Of a DNA stretch of 64,000 nt, positions 39,702 through 47,453 are shown one piece after another. How positions within the stretch are numbered: position 1 is the stretch's first letter; every line of letters begins with the position of its first letter. Source of the stretch: Desulfovibrio desulfuricans (GTDB taxonomy: Bacteria > Desulfobacterota > Desulfovibrionia > Desulfovibrionales > Desulfovibrionaceae); assembly GCA_015062205.1 (NCBI GenBank), contig SUVB01000038.1, positions 60,319 through 124,318 on the forward strand. Direction: 5' to 3'. The position numbers and the translations under genes were made by a program. Below the pieces are notes generated by a model, which did no database searches, was not told where the DNA came from, and saw only the letters and a list, made by a program, of their open reading frames with translations.

Positions 39702-40346
39702 TCAGCCCCGCGAGGACCATCCCGCGTACATGCGTTCCTCCAGCGGCGGCATGTCCGCGCCGGGCCTGCCGCGCACGAGCCCGTCCTCCATGAGGGCGTC
39801 GGTGATGCGGTTGAAGAAGCGCAGCACTTCCGGATGGTTGCCGTAGCCCGTGCGTTCCAGCAGGCGGCCGATGTGCTTGCCTTCGTCAAAACGGTCCAGC
39901 GCCAGCTGGGCGCGGGCTACGCTCACGGGCAGCTTTTCCCCGCCCAGCAGTGGATCGTCGGCCGCTTCCCTGCGCCACTGGCGCACCTGTTCGTCCCAGC
40001 GGCGGCGCTGTTCGCTCTCATGTTCCGCCAGGCGCTGCGCAAAGGGGTCTGCCGGGTCGTCGGGGGCGGCGGGGGGTGCCGCTCCGCTGTTCCCGTCCTT
40101 GTCCGCAGCGGGCGGCACGGGGGGGATGGGCAGGGCGTTTTCCTCCGCGGCGGGCGCGGCCAGGCTCAGATCCTCGGCGCTGAAAACGCGGCACTGCTGC
40201 AGAATCCAGCGCAGAAAACAGCGCCCCTGCGCTTCGGCCATGAGGCTGTTGACGGCGGCGCGCAGCCGGGCTTCCACGGCGTCGGCGTCCCGGAGCGCGG
40301 CCTCGCGGCGGGCTTCGGCCTCCTCGTAGGGGGCGAACGCGTCCAT
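39702..40346 (-). CDS. Scaffold protein with Bbp19-like N-terminal part
   Basis: A 214-residue charged protein. The N-terminal segment LMAEAQGRCFLRWILQQCRVF resembles Bbp19-family phage proteins. An acidic Pro/Ala-rich linker (about 75-115) leads to RARQLALDRFDEGKHIGRLL-like sequence (as VARAQLALDRFDEGKHIGRL) and NHPEVLRFFNRITDALMEDGLV, which is the C-terminal pattern of podovirus capsid-assembly scaffolds. The start overlaps the portal stop as TGATG. It appears to be a fusion of two functions that are separate genes in related phages. Confidence 0.7.
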   Translation of the reverse strand: MDAFAPYEEAEARREAALRDADAVEARLRAAVNSLMAEAQGRCFLRWILQQCRVFSAEDLSLAAPAAEENALPIPPVPPAADKDGNSGAAPPAAPDDPADPFAQRLAEHESEQRRRWDEQVRQWRREAADDPLLGGEKLPVSVARAQLALDRFDEGKHIGRLLERTGYGNHPEVLRFFNRITDALMEDGLVRGRPGADMPPLEERMYAGWSSRG

Positions 40347-42238
40347 CAGTGCGCCTCCCTGTCCGTTGTTGCGGCGGCGGTTACAGGCCGGGCGGGAACG
40401 GCGTCGGGCGTGGGCGGCAGAGTTCCTTCACTGCCCGTCCTGTCCCGTGCCGCCGTTTGCTGCGCCTGCGCGGCCGCAGAGGAAAGGGCGTTTGCGCCGT
40501 CCGCCCCTGCGAAGCCGTGCCGCAGCAGGTGGACGAGCCCGTCCAGCACGCTGTATGTCTTGCCGTCCGGCCCGGTGAGCGGGCTTTGGGCAAGGCTGCG
40601 CACCATGTCCACCCCCTTGCCCACGGTGTCGGCCAGCCCCTGCGTCTGCGTCGCTTCGGCCCTGGCGGCGCGCATCTGCCGCCGCTCCTCGGGCGAGCGG
40701 GTGAGGCTTACGGGCAGCCCCAGGCTTTCGGCGTAATTGTCCAGCAGATGGTCCACATTGAGGGTGTCCAGCGCCTCGGGCCAGGCTGTCGAGGCCCTGA
40801 GCGTCAGCGCCAGGTACTGGTCCGCCGCGTTGACGCCCACGAGTTTCTGGGCCTGCGCCAGCAGGGAGACGAACTCCACCCGCAGGCGGCGGCCTGCCAG
40901 TTCTGGCGGGCAGGGGGGCAGCATGTCCAGCGCGCGCATGCACTCGAAGGTGCGGTCCATGAGCGGGATGAACAACTCGTCGTGCAGGCGCTCCAGCACG
41001 GGGCCGATGAGCACGAGCTTTTCCTCCTCCCGCGCGGCGATCTCGCTGGCCGTGACGTTGGCGCGGCCCTCCAGGATGAGCTTGAAGAGATCGTTGTAGA
41101 GGCCCTTGCGGATCTGCTCCTGCACGGCTTCCATGGCCTTGCGGGCCGTGGCCAGGTCCGGATTGATCTGCAGCAGGGGCGTGGCCGCCTGCGGGCTCTG
41201 GCCGGGGGCGCTGTCCACGTAGTTGACGCCGCCGGGGGTGAGGTCCAGCCCCACGGAGCGCAGGCCTGCCGCCACGCTCATGGGCGGGTCCACGGCCTTG
41301 TGGATGGCCTTGAGCGTGGTGACGCCCATCTGTTGCAGCATGCGGCAGTCAGGCAGGGCGTCCATGGCGGGGGAGCGGCCGTAGACGTCGTTGCCCGCCA
41401 CGTCCCAGCGCGGGCCGAAGCCGGGGAAGGCCCGGAAGCCGGAAACCCGCAGCGGCTGCGCGCCGCCCTCGCGCCCTTCCAGCCAGTAGACGGAGGCCAC
41501 GGGCATGTGGACGGCCGTGCAGGCCCCGCGCCTGCCCCCCTCGCGCGGGAATACGGCCTGGATGACGTTGCGGCGCTGCTCCGGATTGCGGCGCAGCGCC
41601 TCGCGCAGCGATTCGGGCAGGGCTTCCGTCCCGAAGGCCTGCCCAATCTGGCGCAGGGTCATGGCGCAGCGGCGGAAGACCGTGTCCACCCGGCGGTCGG
41701 CGTCGCAGTCCAGCGCGTATTCCCCGGCGCAGAGCGGCAGGAAGCGGAAGCCGCGTTCCACGTCGGCCAGCTCGAAGATAAAGGCCGTGCCGAAGGTTCC
41801 CAGTTCCCCGTAGATGGTGTGCATGGCGTTGTAGAAATTGGAGCGCTGGAAGATGACGCGCATGCGCGCGGCCACCTCGTCCAGCCAGGCCTGTCCCGGT
41901 CGGCTGCGGGCCAGGTCCGGATCGTCCAGGCTCAGGCGGAACCAGGGACGCGCCGGGCTGGTGAGTCCTCCCTGGAGGCCTGCAGCCAGCGTGCGCATGG
42001 CCAGAATGCCCGTGGCGTCCACCAGCCCCCGGTTGAGCATGGGGCCTTCTTCCGCCGCGTCATTCTGCGGGGCGAGGCGACAGCGGGTGGGCAGGAAGTG
42101 ATCCGCCAGGCTCTGCCAGGCCGCATCCCACGGCGCGCGGCGTCGCAGCAGGGCCCGGTGGCGGCGTTCCAGCGCAGGCATGTCGGCCTGGGCGCGCGCC
42201 TCATCGACATGTGCGGTTGTGGTGGAAGGTTCCGTCAT
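40346..42238 (-). CDS. Portal (head-to-tail connecting) protein
   Basis: A 630-residue portal protein of the T7/BPP-1 type (head-tail connector family). Recognisable stretches: WDAAWQSLADHFLPTR, AGLQGGLTSPARPWFRLSL, NFYNAMHTIYGELGTFGTAFIF, YGRSPAMDALPDCRMLQQMG and AREEEKLVLIGPVLERLHDELFIPLM. The length is at the upper end of the usual range because of a low-complexity C-terminus (AAAQAQQTAARDRTG). The ATG at 42238 follows a short intergenic step; the longer upstream frame is not real. Confidence 0.88.
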   Translation of the reverse strand: MTEPSTTTAHVDEARAQADMPALERRHRALLRRRAPWDAAWQSLADHFLPTRCRLAPQNDAAEEGPMLNRGLVDATGILAMRTLAAGLQGGLTSPARPWFRLSLDDPDLARSRPGQAWLDEVAARMRVIFQRSNFYNAMHTIYGELGTFGTAFIFELADVERGFRFLPLCAGEYALDCDADRRVDTVFRRCAMTLRQIGQAFGTEALPESLREALRRNPEQRRNVIQAVFPREGGRRGACTAVHMPVASVYWLEGREGGAQPLRVSGFRAFPGFGPRWDVAGNDVYGRSPAMDALPDCRMLQQMGVTTLKAIHKAVDPPMSVAAGLRSVGLDLTPGGVNYVDSAPGQSPQAATPLLQINPDLATARKAMEAVQEQIRKGLYNDLFKLILEGRANVTASEIAAREEEKLVLIGPVLERLHDELFIPLMDRTFECMRALDMLPPCPPELAGRRLRVEFVSLLAQAQKLVGVNAADQYLALTLRASTAWPEALDTLNVDHLLDNYAESLGLPVSLTRSPEERRQMRAARAEATQTQGLADTVGKGVDMVRSLAQSPLTGPDGKTYSVLDGLVHLLRHGFAGADGANALSSAAAQAQQTAARDRTGSEGTLPPTPDAVPARPVTAAATTDREAH

Positions 42239-42239
42239 G

Positions 42240-42452
42240 TTACTGCCCCAGCAGGGTCTTTTGCGTCGTGTCCGCGCGGTTGAGCGGGCTGGTGAGCACC
42301 GAGCCGCCGATGCCCGCCGCCTTGGCCGCCTTGTCCTTCTGGCTCTGGCGGGCCGCCGTGGCCGCCTCGGTGACGGGCTTGGGCACTTCCGGCTTGGGCG
42401 CGGGCGCCACCGCCGGCACAGAGGGCGAACTGCCTCCTCCTCCGAATCCCAT
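42240..42452 (-). CDS. Small portal-associated phage protein
   Basis: A 70-residue protein MGFGGGGSSPSVPAVAP with a Pro/Lys-rich middle and the end SVLTSPLNRADTTQKTLLGQ. Proteins of this length with a glycine-rich start and TLLG-type end are found just before portal genes in many short-tailed phages. GGAGG precedes the ATG. Function unknown. Confidence 0.7.
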   Translation of the reverse strand: MGFGGGGSSPSVPAVAPAPKPEVPKPVTEAATAARQSQKDKAAKAAGIGGSVLTSPLNRADTTQKTLLGQ

Positions 42453-42534
42453 ACGAACCTCCTTGGTTGTGCGTTTGCGCCGATTGACCGGCGTTTGCGC
42501 GCTGCCGCGCAGGAGGCGGGCAACGCGCGCCCGG

Positions 42535-43065
42535 TCACGACGGTGTTTTCGTCGCCTCCAGATCTGCAGGCGTGCAGAGCACGAACACGCCGTCCACATA
42601 GGCATTCCTGCGGGCGTACCGGCAGGCCCCCGGCAAACGGCCTAACAGGCGGAAGCCGCAGGCCGTTGCCAGCCGCCATGCATGGCGGTTGGGCGCGGGG
42701 CAGACGCCCATGACGGCGGCGCAGTCCAGCCGGGCAAAGGCCCAGCCCAGTCCGCCGCGCGCCATGTCCACGGCCAGATGCGCCGTGGCGCGGAAGGTGG
42801 TGAAGTCGAATTCCCACACCCTGCCCCGGCGCGGGCTGAACAGGCCGCAGGCCAGCAGCGGGGCCGGCCGGGCGTCCCGTGTCGCCGCTTGCGCATAGCA
42901 GCCCAGCAGCACGCCTTGTTCAGGTGCGGTGACGGCCCGCCATTGGGCAAGCGTGGGCGCTGCCAGCGCGCTCATGGCGCAGCCCAGGAGGCCCTCGGCC
43001 TCCATGCGCAGAAAAATGGCGTCGCGTTCGGCAGTGTTGCCGATGGGCGCATAGCTGAAGTTCAT
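42535..43065 (-). CDS. GNAT-like protein in the phage structural operon (2)
   Basis: A 176-residue protein with an alpha/beta pattern and the typical GNAT closing motif CPAPNRHAWRLATACGFRLLGRLPG. It begins MNFSYAPIGNTAERDAIFLRME, overlapping the terminase stop by four bases (ATGA). GNAT-fold proteins next to terminase occur in T7-like clusters, where they are probably structural or modify a phage or host protein. The residues that bind acetyl-CoA are not well conserved here. Confidence 0.65.
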   Translation of the reverse strand: MNFSYAPIGNTAERDAIFLRMEAEGLLGCAMSALAAPTLAQWRAVTAPEQGVLLGCYAQAATRDARPAPLLACGLFSPRRGRVWEFDFTTFRATAHLAVDMARGGLGWAFARLDCAAVMGVCPAPNRHAWRLATACGFRLLGRLPGACRYARRNAYVDGVFVLCTPADLEATKTPS

Positions 43066-44384
43066 CGTTCGCCTCCGAAGACGTCGTATTCCGTCCGGGC
43101 CCTGCGCGCCCCCGGGGCCGCGCGCTGCGGCGGGCGGAAGCCCGTGACCGCGTAGCGCAGGGCGTCGGCGGCGTGGCTTGTCCAGTCGTGCAGCGGGCCG
43201 GAGCCGCCCTGTCCCGCGTGCCAGCGCCGCCGGTAGGCGCGCAGGGCCTTGAGGCCTGTGGCGCAGTGTTCGGCATCGAACCACATGCGCGGCAAATGGC
43301 GGCGCACGGCGTCGATGCCGTCGGCCATGGGCAGGGCCGGGGCCACGGTGAAACGGATGCCCAGTTGCGCCGCGCTCTCCCAGCGGCTCTGGCCCGTGCC
43401 CAGTTCCCGTACGCGGATGTCGTGCGGGGCGATGTGCAGGCCGTAGACGAAACCGCGTCCGGCAAGGCCGTCCTCCGCAGTCGCGCCCGCCGGGCGGGCC
43501 TTCTGCGCGAGCACATGGGCGTAGTGGGCCAGCCCCTCGCCGTCGGCCTCGTAATAGTCCAGCAGCCGCCATCCGCCCGAGGGCTCCACCTGGAAGAACC
43601 AGATGGCCGTGGCGTCATCCATGCCCAGATCCCAGGCCGTGTGCACCGGCAGTTCCGGCGCGTGCGGCAGGGGGCGGACGCGCCCGGCGCTCTCCGCCGC
43701 GTCCAGCTGGGACGCGTAGTAGGCCCCGCGCACGGCGGCGGCGAAGGAGCATTCAAATTCCTGCGCGTACTCGGCGGCGTCCATGCCGCGCCGGGCCGCC
43801 TCCAGCTCCGTTGCGGGCAGGTAGCCCGTTTCCGATGCCGGAAAGCGGAAGCGCGACCACAGGCCGCTTGTGTCGGCGCCGGCCTGCTGCCAGACGTCGT
43901 AGAGCAGGTTGTCCGTGCCCTGCGGCGTGCCGCAGAACAGCGCCCGTCCCTGCCTGTCGGCCAGCATGGGGCGCAGCACCTGCGTCCAGACCTGGCGGGG
44001 CATGTCCGCCGGTTCGTCCAGCACAAGGTCGTCCAGGTACAGCCCGCGCAGGGCCTGTGCGTTTTCCGTGCCCAACAGGCGGATGCGTCCGCCGGTGGGC
44101 AGTGCGCAAATGAGCTCGCTCTCCAGAAACCGCGTGCCCGGCACGGCCCCGGCAAAGCGCTTGCAGTAGTCCCAGGCCACGGCCTTGGCCTGCCCCGCAA
44201 AGGGCGCGGCATAGGCGGCCCGCCAGTCTTCCCGGCCGGAACGCAGGGCCTGGCGGATGAGGTCGTTGACCGCCGCCACCGTCTTGCCGAAGCGCCGGTG
44301 GCACAACAGCACGCAGAAGCGCGTGCGCTCCTCGTGGAAGCGCCATTGCAGGGGGCGCGGGCTGTAGGGGATGACGTGCGGCAT
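43062..44384 (-). CDS. terL: Terminase large subunit
   Basis: A 440-residue packaging motor. ATPase: Walker A CHRRFGKT (about 28-35) and Walker B LYLDDLVLDE (115-124, glutamate at 124). Nuclease: AWDLGMDDATAIWFFQV with the first catalytic aspartates and HDWTSHAADALRYA near the C-terminus with the last. Both activities appear intact, so DNA packaging is expected to be possible. GGAGG lies before the ATG at 44384. It lies 50 bases after the small-subunit candidate. Confidence 0.93.
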   Translation of the reverse strand: MPHVIPYSPRPLQWRFHEERTRFCVLLCHRRFGKTVAAVNDLIRQALRSGREDWRAAYAAPFAGQAKAVAWDYCKRFAGAVPGTRFLESELICALPTGGRIRLLGTENAQALRGLYLDDLVLDEPADMPRQVWTQVLRPMLADRQGRALFCGTPQGTDNLLYDVWQQAGADTSGLWSRFRFPASETGYLPATELEAARRGMDAAEYAQEFECSFAAAVRGAYYASQLDAAESAGRVRPLPHAPELPVHTAWDLGMDDATAIWFFQVEPSGGWRLLDYYEADGEGLAHYAHVLAQKARPAGATAEDGLAGRGFVYGLHIAPHDIRVRELGTGQSRWESAAQLGIRFTVAPALPMADGIDAVRRHLPRMWFDAEHCATGLKALRAYRRRWHAGQGGSGPLHDWTSHAADALRYAVTGFRPPQRAAPGARRARTEYDVFGGER

Positions 44385-44434
44385 GCGGCCTCCGGGAGTC
44401 TGTGATGGAGCGGACAGGAAAGGATTGGCGCAGA

Positions 44435-44767
44435 TCAGCCTGCAGCGTGTATCCGCTCCGGCGGCTGTGCGGGCGTGCCGACGCGCCGCGTTTCCCTTTC
44501 CGATGCGGCGGGCCGCCGAAGTCTGCCGGATGCGGCCTCGGGCGCGCCGCCCCAGACCACAACGAGTTTCTGCGGTTCCGTGGGGGGCTCTCCCTCACGC
44601 AGGGAACGCAGTATGCCGTGCAATTCTTTGATTTCCCTGACGATATCTATGCTTTTTTCCGCAATGTCCGCCGTATCCAGCGTGCGGGTGAGCACATCCA
44701 GGCGCTGTTCCAGACTTTGCAGCAGCGGATTGCGGCGCAGCGCGCGGGAACGTCCTGACGCAGCCAT
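44435..44767 (-). CDS. Candidate small terminase subunit
   Basis: A 110-residue basic protein. A helical N-terminal half (LLQSLEQRLDVLTRTLDTADIAE, then SIDIVREIKELHGILRSL) is followed by an Arg/Pro-rich tail. There is no clear helix-turn-helix. Its place directly before terL suggests the small terminase subunit that selects DNA for packaging, but this is inference. It overlaps the DUF2730 gene as TGATG. Confidence 0.5.
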   Translation of the reverse strand: MAASGRSRALRRNPLLQSLEQRLDVLTRTLDTADIAEKSIDIVREIKELHGILRSLREGEPPTEPQKLVVVWGGAPEAASGRLRRPAASERETRRVGTPAQPPERIHAAG

Positions 44768-45162
44768 CAGTTGCCGCCCCCGGCCGTCCGACAGGCAAAG
44801 GAGGGCGGGCCCGGCAGCAGGCGCAGGCGGTCTTCCTGCCGCTCAAAATTGTGCTCCAGGCGGTCCAGCAGCTTGTCCAACGCGGAAATGCGGGCGTGCA
44901 GGGCCTGCATTTCGCCGCGCAGGGCCGCCAGCTCGTCGTGCAGGCCGTTCAGCGCCGTCGTGTCCGGCAGCAGGCGCAGGCGGTCTTCAAGCGCGTTCAG
45001 GCGGCGTTCCGTGGCGGCCTCGCGCCGGGCGTCGCGCCGTACATGCAGCACATAGTCGTCCTGTCGCACAAAGGCCCGGCGCAGGCTCCAGAGCGCCCAG
45101 GCAAACAGTCCCTGCACAAGCAGCACCAGCAGACTTGCGCCGGTGGAGGAAAACATGTCCAT
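44767..45162 (-). CDS. DUF2730-like membrane coiled-coil phage protein
   Basis: A 131-residue protein with one N-terminal membrane helix (residues 8-26, ASLLVLLVQGLFAWALWSL), then a long coiled coil (RLNALEDRLRLL, LHARISALDKLLDRLEHNF). This architecture is that of the DUF2730 family found in Mu-like and other phages between lysis and packaging genes. It may be a spanin- or lysis-related protein. The GAGG ribosome-binding site precedes the ATG. Confidence 0.65.
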   Translation of the reverse strand: MDMFSSTGASLLVLLVQGLFAWALWSLRRAFVRQDDYVLHVRRDARREAATERRLNALEDRLRLLPDTTALNGLHDELAALRGEMQALHARISALDKLLDRLEHNFERQEDRLRLLPGPPSFACRTAGGGN

Positions 45163-45180
45163 TGCGCGTACCTCCTCAGG

Positions 45181-45492
45181 TCAGAAACCCAGCCCCAGCA
45201 TGCCCACCAGCAGGGCCATGATCTGGTCCAGCGCTGCGGGCGGCAACTGCTCGCCCCAGTCGGCGAAGAACAGGGGGATGACGATGAGCCGCCCCACCAC
45301 TTCCCAGCAGAAGAGCAGAGCCAGTATCCAGCCCAGAAAGGAGCGCCACAGACGCAGGCGGCTCTGCGGCGCGCCGGAGACTTCCGCCTCGTTGATGCGC
45401 CCCTGCGCCTCAATCTGCTTGTTCCGGTCAGGCAGCGCCCGGCCCACAGCCCCGCCGATGCCGCTCAGCAGTTTTCCCAGCAATGCCCACAT
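45181..45492 (-). CDS. Holin (three-helix family candidate)
   Basis: A 103-residue protein. An N-terminal helix LLGKLLSGIGGAVGRAL is followed by a basic/acidic stretch and two strong membrane helices (about 52-78 LGWILALLFCWEVVGRLIVIPLFF and 88-103 IMALLVGMLGLGF). The charge distribution and the position directly after the endolysin fit a holin that opens the inner membrane. The start overlaps the endolysin stop (TGATG). Confidence 0.75.
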   Translation of the reverse strand: MWALLGKLLSGIGGAVGRALPDRNKQIEAQGRINEAEVSGAPQSRLRLWRSFLGWILALLFCWEVVGRLIVIPLFFADWGEQLPPAALDQIMALLVGMLGLGF

Positions 45493-46175
45493 CAGTTTTC
45501 CTCCCGTTCCAGGTCCGCCAGATACTGGGCCAGTGCCCTGACCCTGTTGCGCCAGCCGTTGAGAAAGACCTTCATGGACGGCCGTCGCGCGGCAAGGTCA
45601 CGGTAAAAAGCGTCACGCAGGCGCAAGGCCTGCCGCGCCGCGAACCAGTGCAGGTTTGCCGCCTGCAGCGCTTCGGCCAACTCGCGCGTGCGCGGCCCGG
45701 CAATGCCGTCCTCGGCAATGGGAACATAGGCGTCCAGCTGGGCCTCGCCCGCCATGTTCATGGCCTGCTGCAGCTGGCGCACGGCGCGGGCCTCGCCCAT
45801 GTTGACCGCGCCGTCATACAGCGCCACGGCCAGAGGCAGGGGCAGGGCGTCGCAGCCGGGCCTGTCCCAGAAGTGCTTTTTGAACAGGGCTGCGGCCTGC
45901 TCTCGGGTACAGGCGCGGATGTCGTCCGCATCCACGTCCCCGTCATGATCCATGTCCAGCTGGCGAAAACGGCAGCGCGGCGTGGCGCGCACAGAACAGG
46001 TGCCGCAGTCGCGGCGCTGGCGCAGGCATTCCTCCCTAGCCTGCTCGGCCAGTTCACGCACCCAGCGCAGGGAAACGCCGTAGTTGGTCAGCCCGCCGGG
46101 ATCGGAGGGATGGTCGGTGAGGCCGCCTTCCCAGCGGGCGGTGAAACTGTGCGCGATTTCAAAACGATGAGACAT
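45492..46175 (-). CDS. GH108 endolysin with cysteine-rich/EF-hand insertion
   Basis: A 227-residue muramidase of glycoside hydrolase family 108. The catalytic Glu16 lies in WEGGLTDHPSDPGGLTNYGVS, the family signature, and the C-terminal peptidoglycan-binding part contains EDGIAGPRTRELAEAL and NGWRNRVRALAQYL. An unusual insertion of about 45 residues follows the signature. It has four cysteines (50, 57, 60, 68) and then an EF-hand loop at residues 74-85 with D74, D76, D78, G79, D82 and D85. It therefore may bind calcium or need oxidation. The ATG at 46175 opens the late operon; no signal peptide, so export depends on the holin. Confidence 0.85.
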   Translation of the reverse strand: MSHRFEIAHSFTARWEGGLTDHPSDPGGLTNYGVSLRWVRELAEQAREECLRQRRDCGTCSVRATPRCRFRQLDMDHDGDVDADDIRACTREQAAALFKKHFWDRPGCDALPLPLAVALYDGAVNMGEARAVRQLQQAMNMAGEAQLDAYVPIAEDGIAGPRTRELAEALQAANLHWFAARQALRLRDAFYRDLAARRPSMKVFLNGWRNRVRALAQYLADLEREEN

Positions 46176-46269
46176 AACGCAGGCTCCTTGGTTGTGGTGC
46201 GGCCGCAACCGGCGGCGTGGGTACACCATGCCAAAAAGCGCACGTCGCGTAAGACTGAAAGGTTTCACT

Positions 46270-46290
46270 ACCGGAAAAGCCTTATCCGGT
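46270..46290 (-). promoter_or_regulatory. Dyad in the presumed late promoter region
   Basis: ACCGGA and TCCGGT arms nine bases apart, about 95 bases before the endolysin start and after the terminator of the Mor-like gene. A late promoter must lie here (46176-46335), and a dyad of this type could be the Mor-like activator site. No good -35/-10 pair is seen, as expected for an activated promoter. Confidence 0.35.
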
Positions 46291-46339
46291 GCGGATACCA
46301 TGAAAAAAAGGGGGCATATTCGCCGGTTCGGCATAGAAA

Positions 46340-46361
46340 AAGCCAGCAATTTCGCTGGCTT
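46340..46361 (-). terminator. Terminator of the Mor-like gene
   Basis: AAGCCAGC/GCTGGCTT with a 6-base loop; on the minus strand it is followed by TTTCTATGCC and preceded by a T/A-rich stretch. It separates the activator transcript from the late operon. Confidence 0.7.
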
Positions 46362-46402
46362 AAAAAAATAATTGGCGTGCAGTTTGTAATTTTTTCTTTA
46401 TA

Positions 46403-47017
46403 TTATAGCTGGTTATCCATTTTAATTGGCAGAGTCCGGGCAGAGTCCCCCAGTCGGTATAGCACCCGGGCCTGTGCGGGGGCGGAACCTTCTTTTTTCA
46501 AAATCTGCCAGATGCGGCGGTCAGAGATGCCGTGGCGGCGGGCCAGCCGGGATACAGCCGACGTGCTGCTGCAGCCCTGTCGAGTGGCGCGGGTGAAATC
46601 CTCAATAATGTCGTGTTGCCGCAATTGGTTCATGAGAGCATCGCAGCGCGGCACGTAGAGATAGGTGCCCCCGAAGGCCGCCACGAGCTTGCGCAGGCAG
46701 CGCATGCCCAGTTTCCGGCACAGGCGGTGGGTGCGCTCCCCGGGCGGCGTTTGCGGTATCTTGAGATTCTGGCCGCCAAAAACGTGCAGTACCCGCCGGA
46801 ACTGACGCATGTCGCGCAGCGCCTCCCACAGCAGGCGGGCGTTGTCCGGCAGATGTGTCAGCAGTTCACGCCAGAGACGTTCCTCGTCCGCCAGTTGCAG
46901 GGCGCGTCCCCAGGAGCCGTCGCCCTGGCGCGGACGGCCCCGCGGCATGGGCGACTGTTTCTGTTCGACGGCGTGCAGGGCGTCCGTTCCGGCATCCGGA
47001 CGCCGCTTACCGTTCAT
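46403..47017 (-). CDS. Mor-family transcription activator
   Basis: A 204-residue protein. The C-terminal part has the Mor/C-type dimerisation and helix-turn-helix region: GGTYLYVPRCDALMNQLR (compare the GG..YVPK motif), then SAVSRLARRHGISDRRIWQILKK. The N-terminal 100 residues are basic and charged. Mor activates the middle promoter of phage Mu. Here the gene probably switches on the late operon that begins just downstream. GGAGG precedes the ATG at 47017. It is convergent with nothing and divergent from the repressor. Confidence 0.78.
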   Translation of the reverse strand: MNGKRRPDAGTDALHAVEQKQSPMPRGRPRQGDGSWGRALQLADEERLWRELLTHLPDNARLLWEALRDMRQFRRVLHVFGGQNLKIPQTPPGERTHRLCRKLGMRCLRKLVAAFGGTYLYVPRCDALMNQLRQHDIIEDFTRATRQGCSSTSAVSRLARRHGISDRRIWQILKKEGSAPAQARVLYRLGDSARTLPIKMDNQL

Positions 47018-47453
47018 GGCGAACCTCCCTGCGACGGGCGGCGGTCGGAAGCGGGGGGCAGGAAGGCCGCAGCTGCGCCGCAGGAACTGTGCCGGGCCGT
47101 CGTTGTGCGGGAGCATGCGGGGGAAGGCAGGCAGCACGGGATGGGCTCATGGAAAACTCCAAATAGGTTTTTTTATATTTTTGGGCTAAAAATAGAAAAA
47201 CAACTATCCAACCCGGAAGTCAAGGAAAAGTTCAAAAAACAAGGAAAAGTTTTAATATGCTGAAATATAATGAAAAATTTTGTCAGCGCGCACCAATTTT
47301 CCGTGGTTGCTGCAGACTGAAAAAGGTTTTCTTTTAGGTGGAAGGGGAAATCTTGAAATTATAAAAAAATAAATATAGGAATATACAAGTCAGGCCGCTG
47401 TCCTCCTTTCGCGGTCGTGACGCGCCTTGAGACGTTTATCGCAAGGAAGTTGC
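47018..47453. other. Switch region between repressor and activator with 12-base direct repeats
   Basis: The region is A+T-rich from about 47160 to 47400. CAAGGAAAAGTT occurs at 47221-47232 and again at 47240-47251, a 19-base period, and could be operators for the repressor. A weak rightward promoter TTGAAA (47353-47358) with a 15-base spacer and TATAGG (47374-47379) precedes the repressor gene. Confidence 0.4.
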
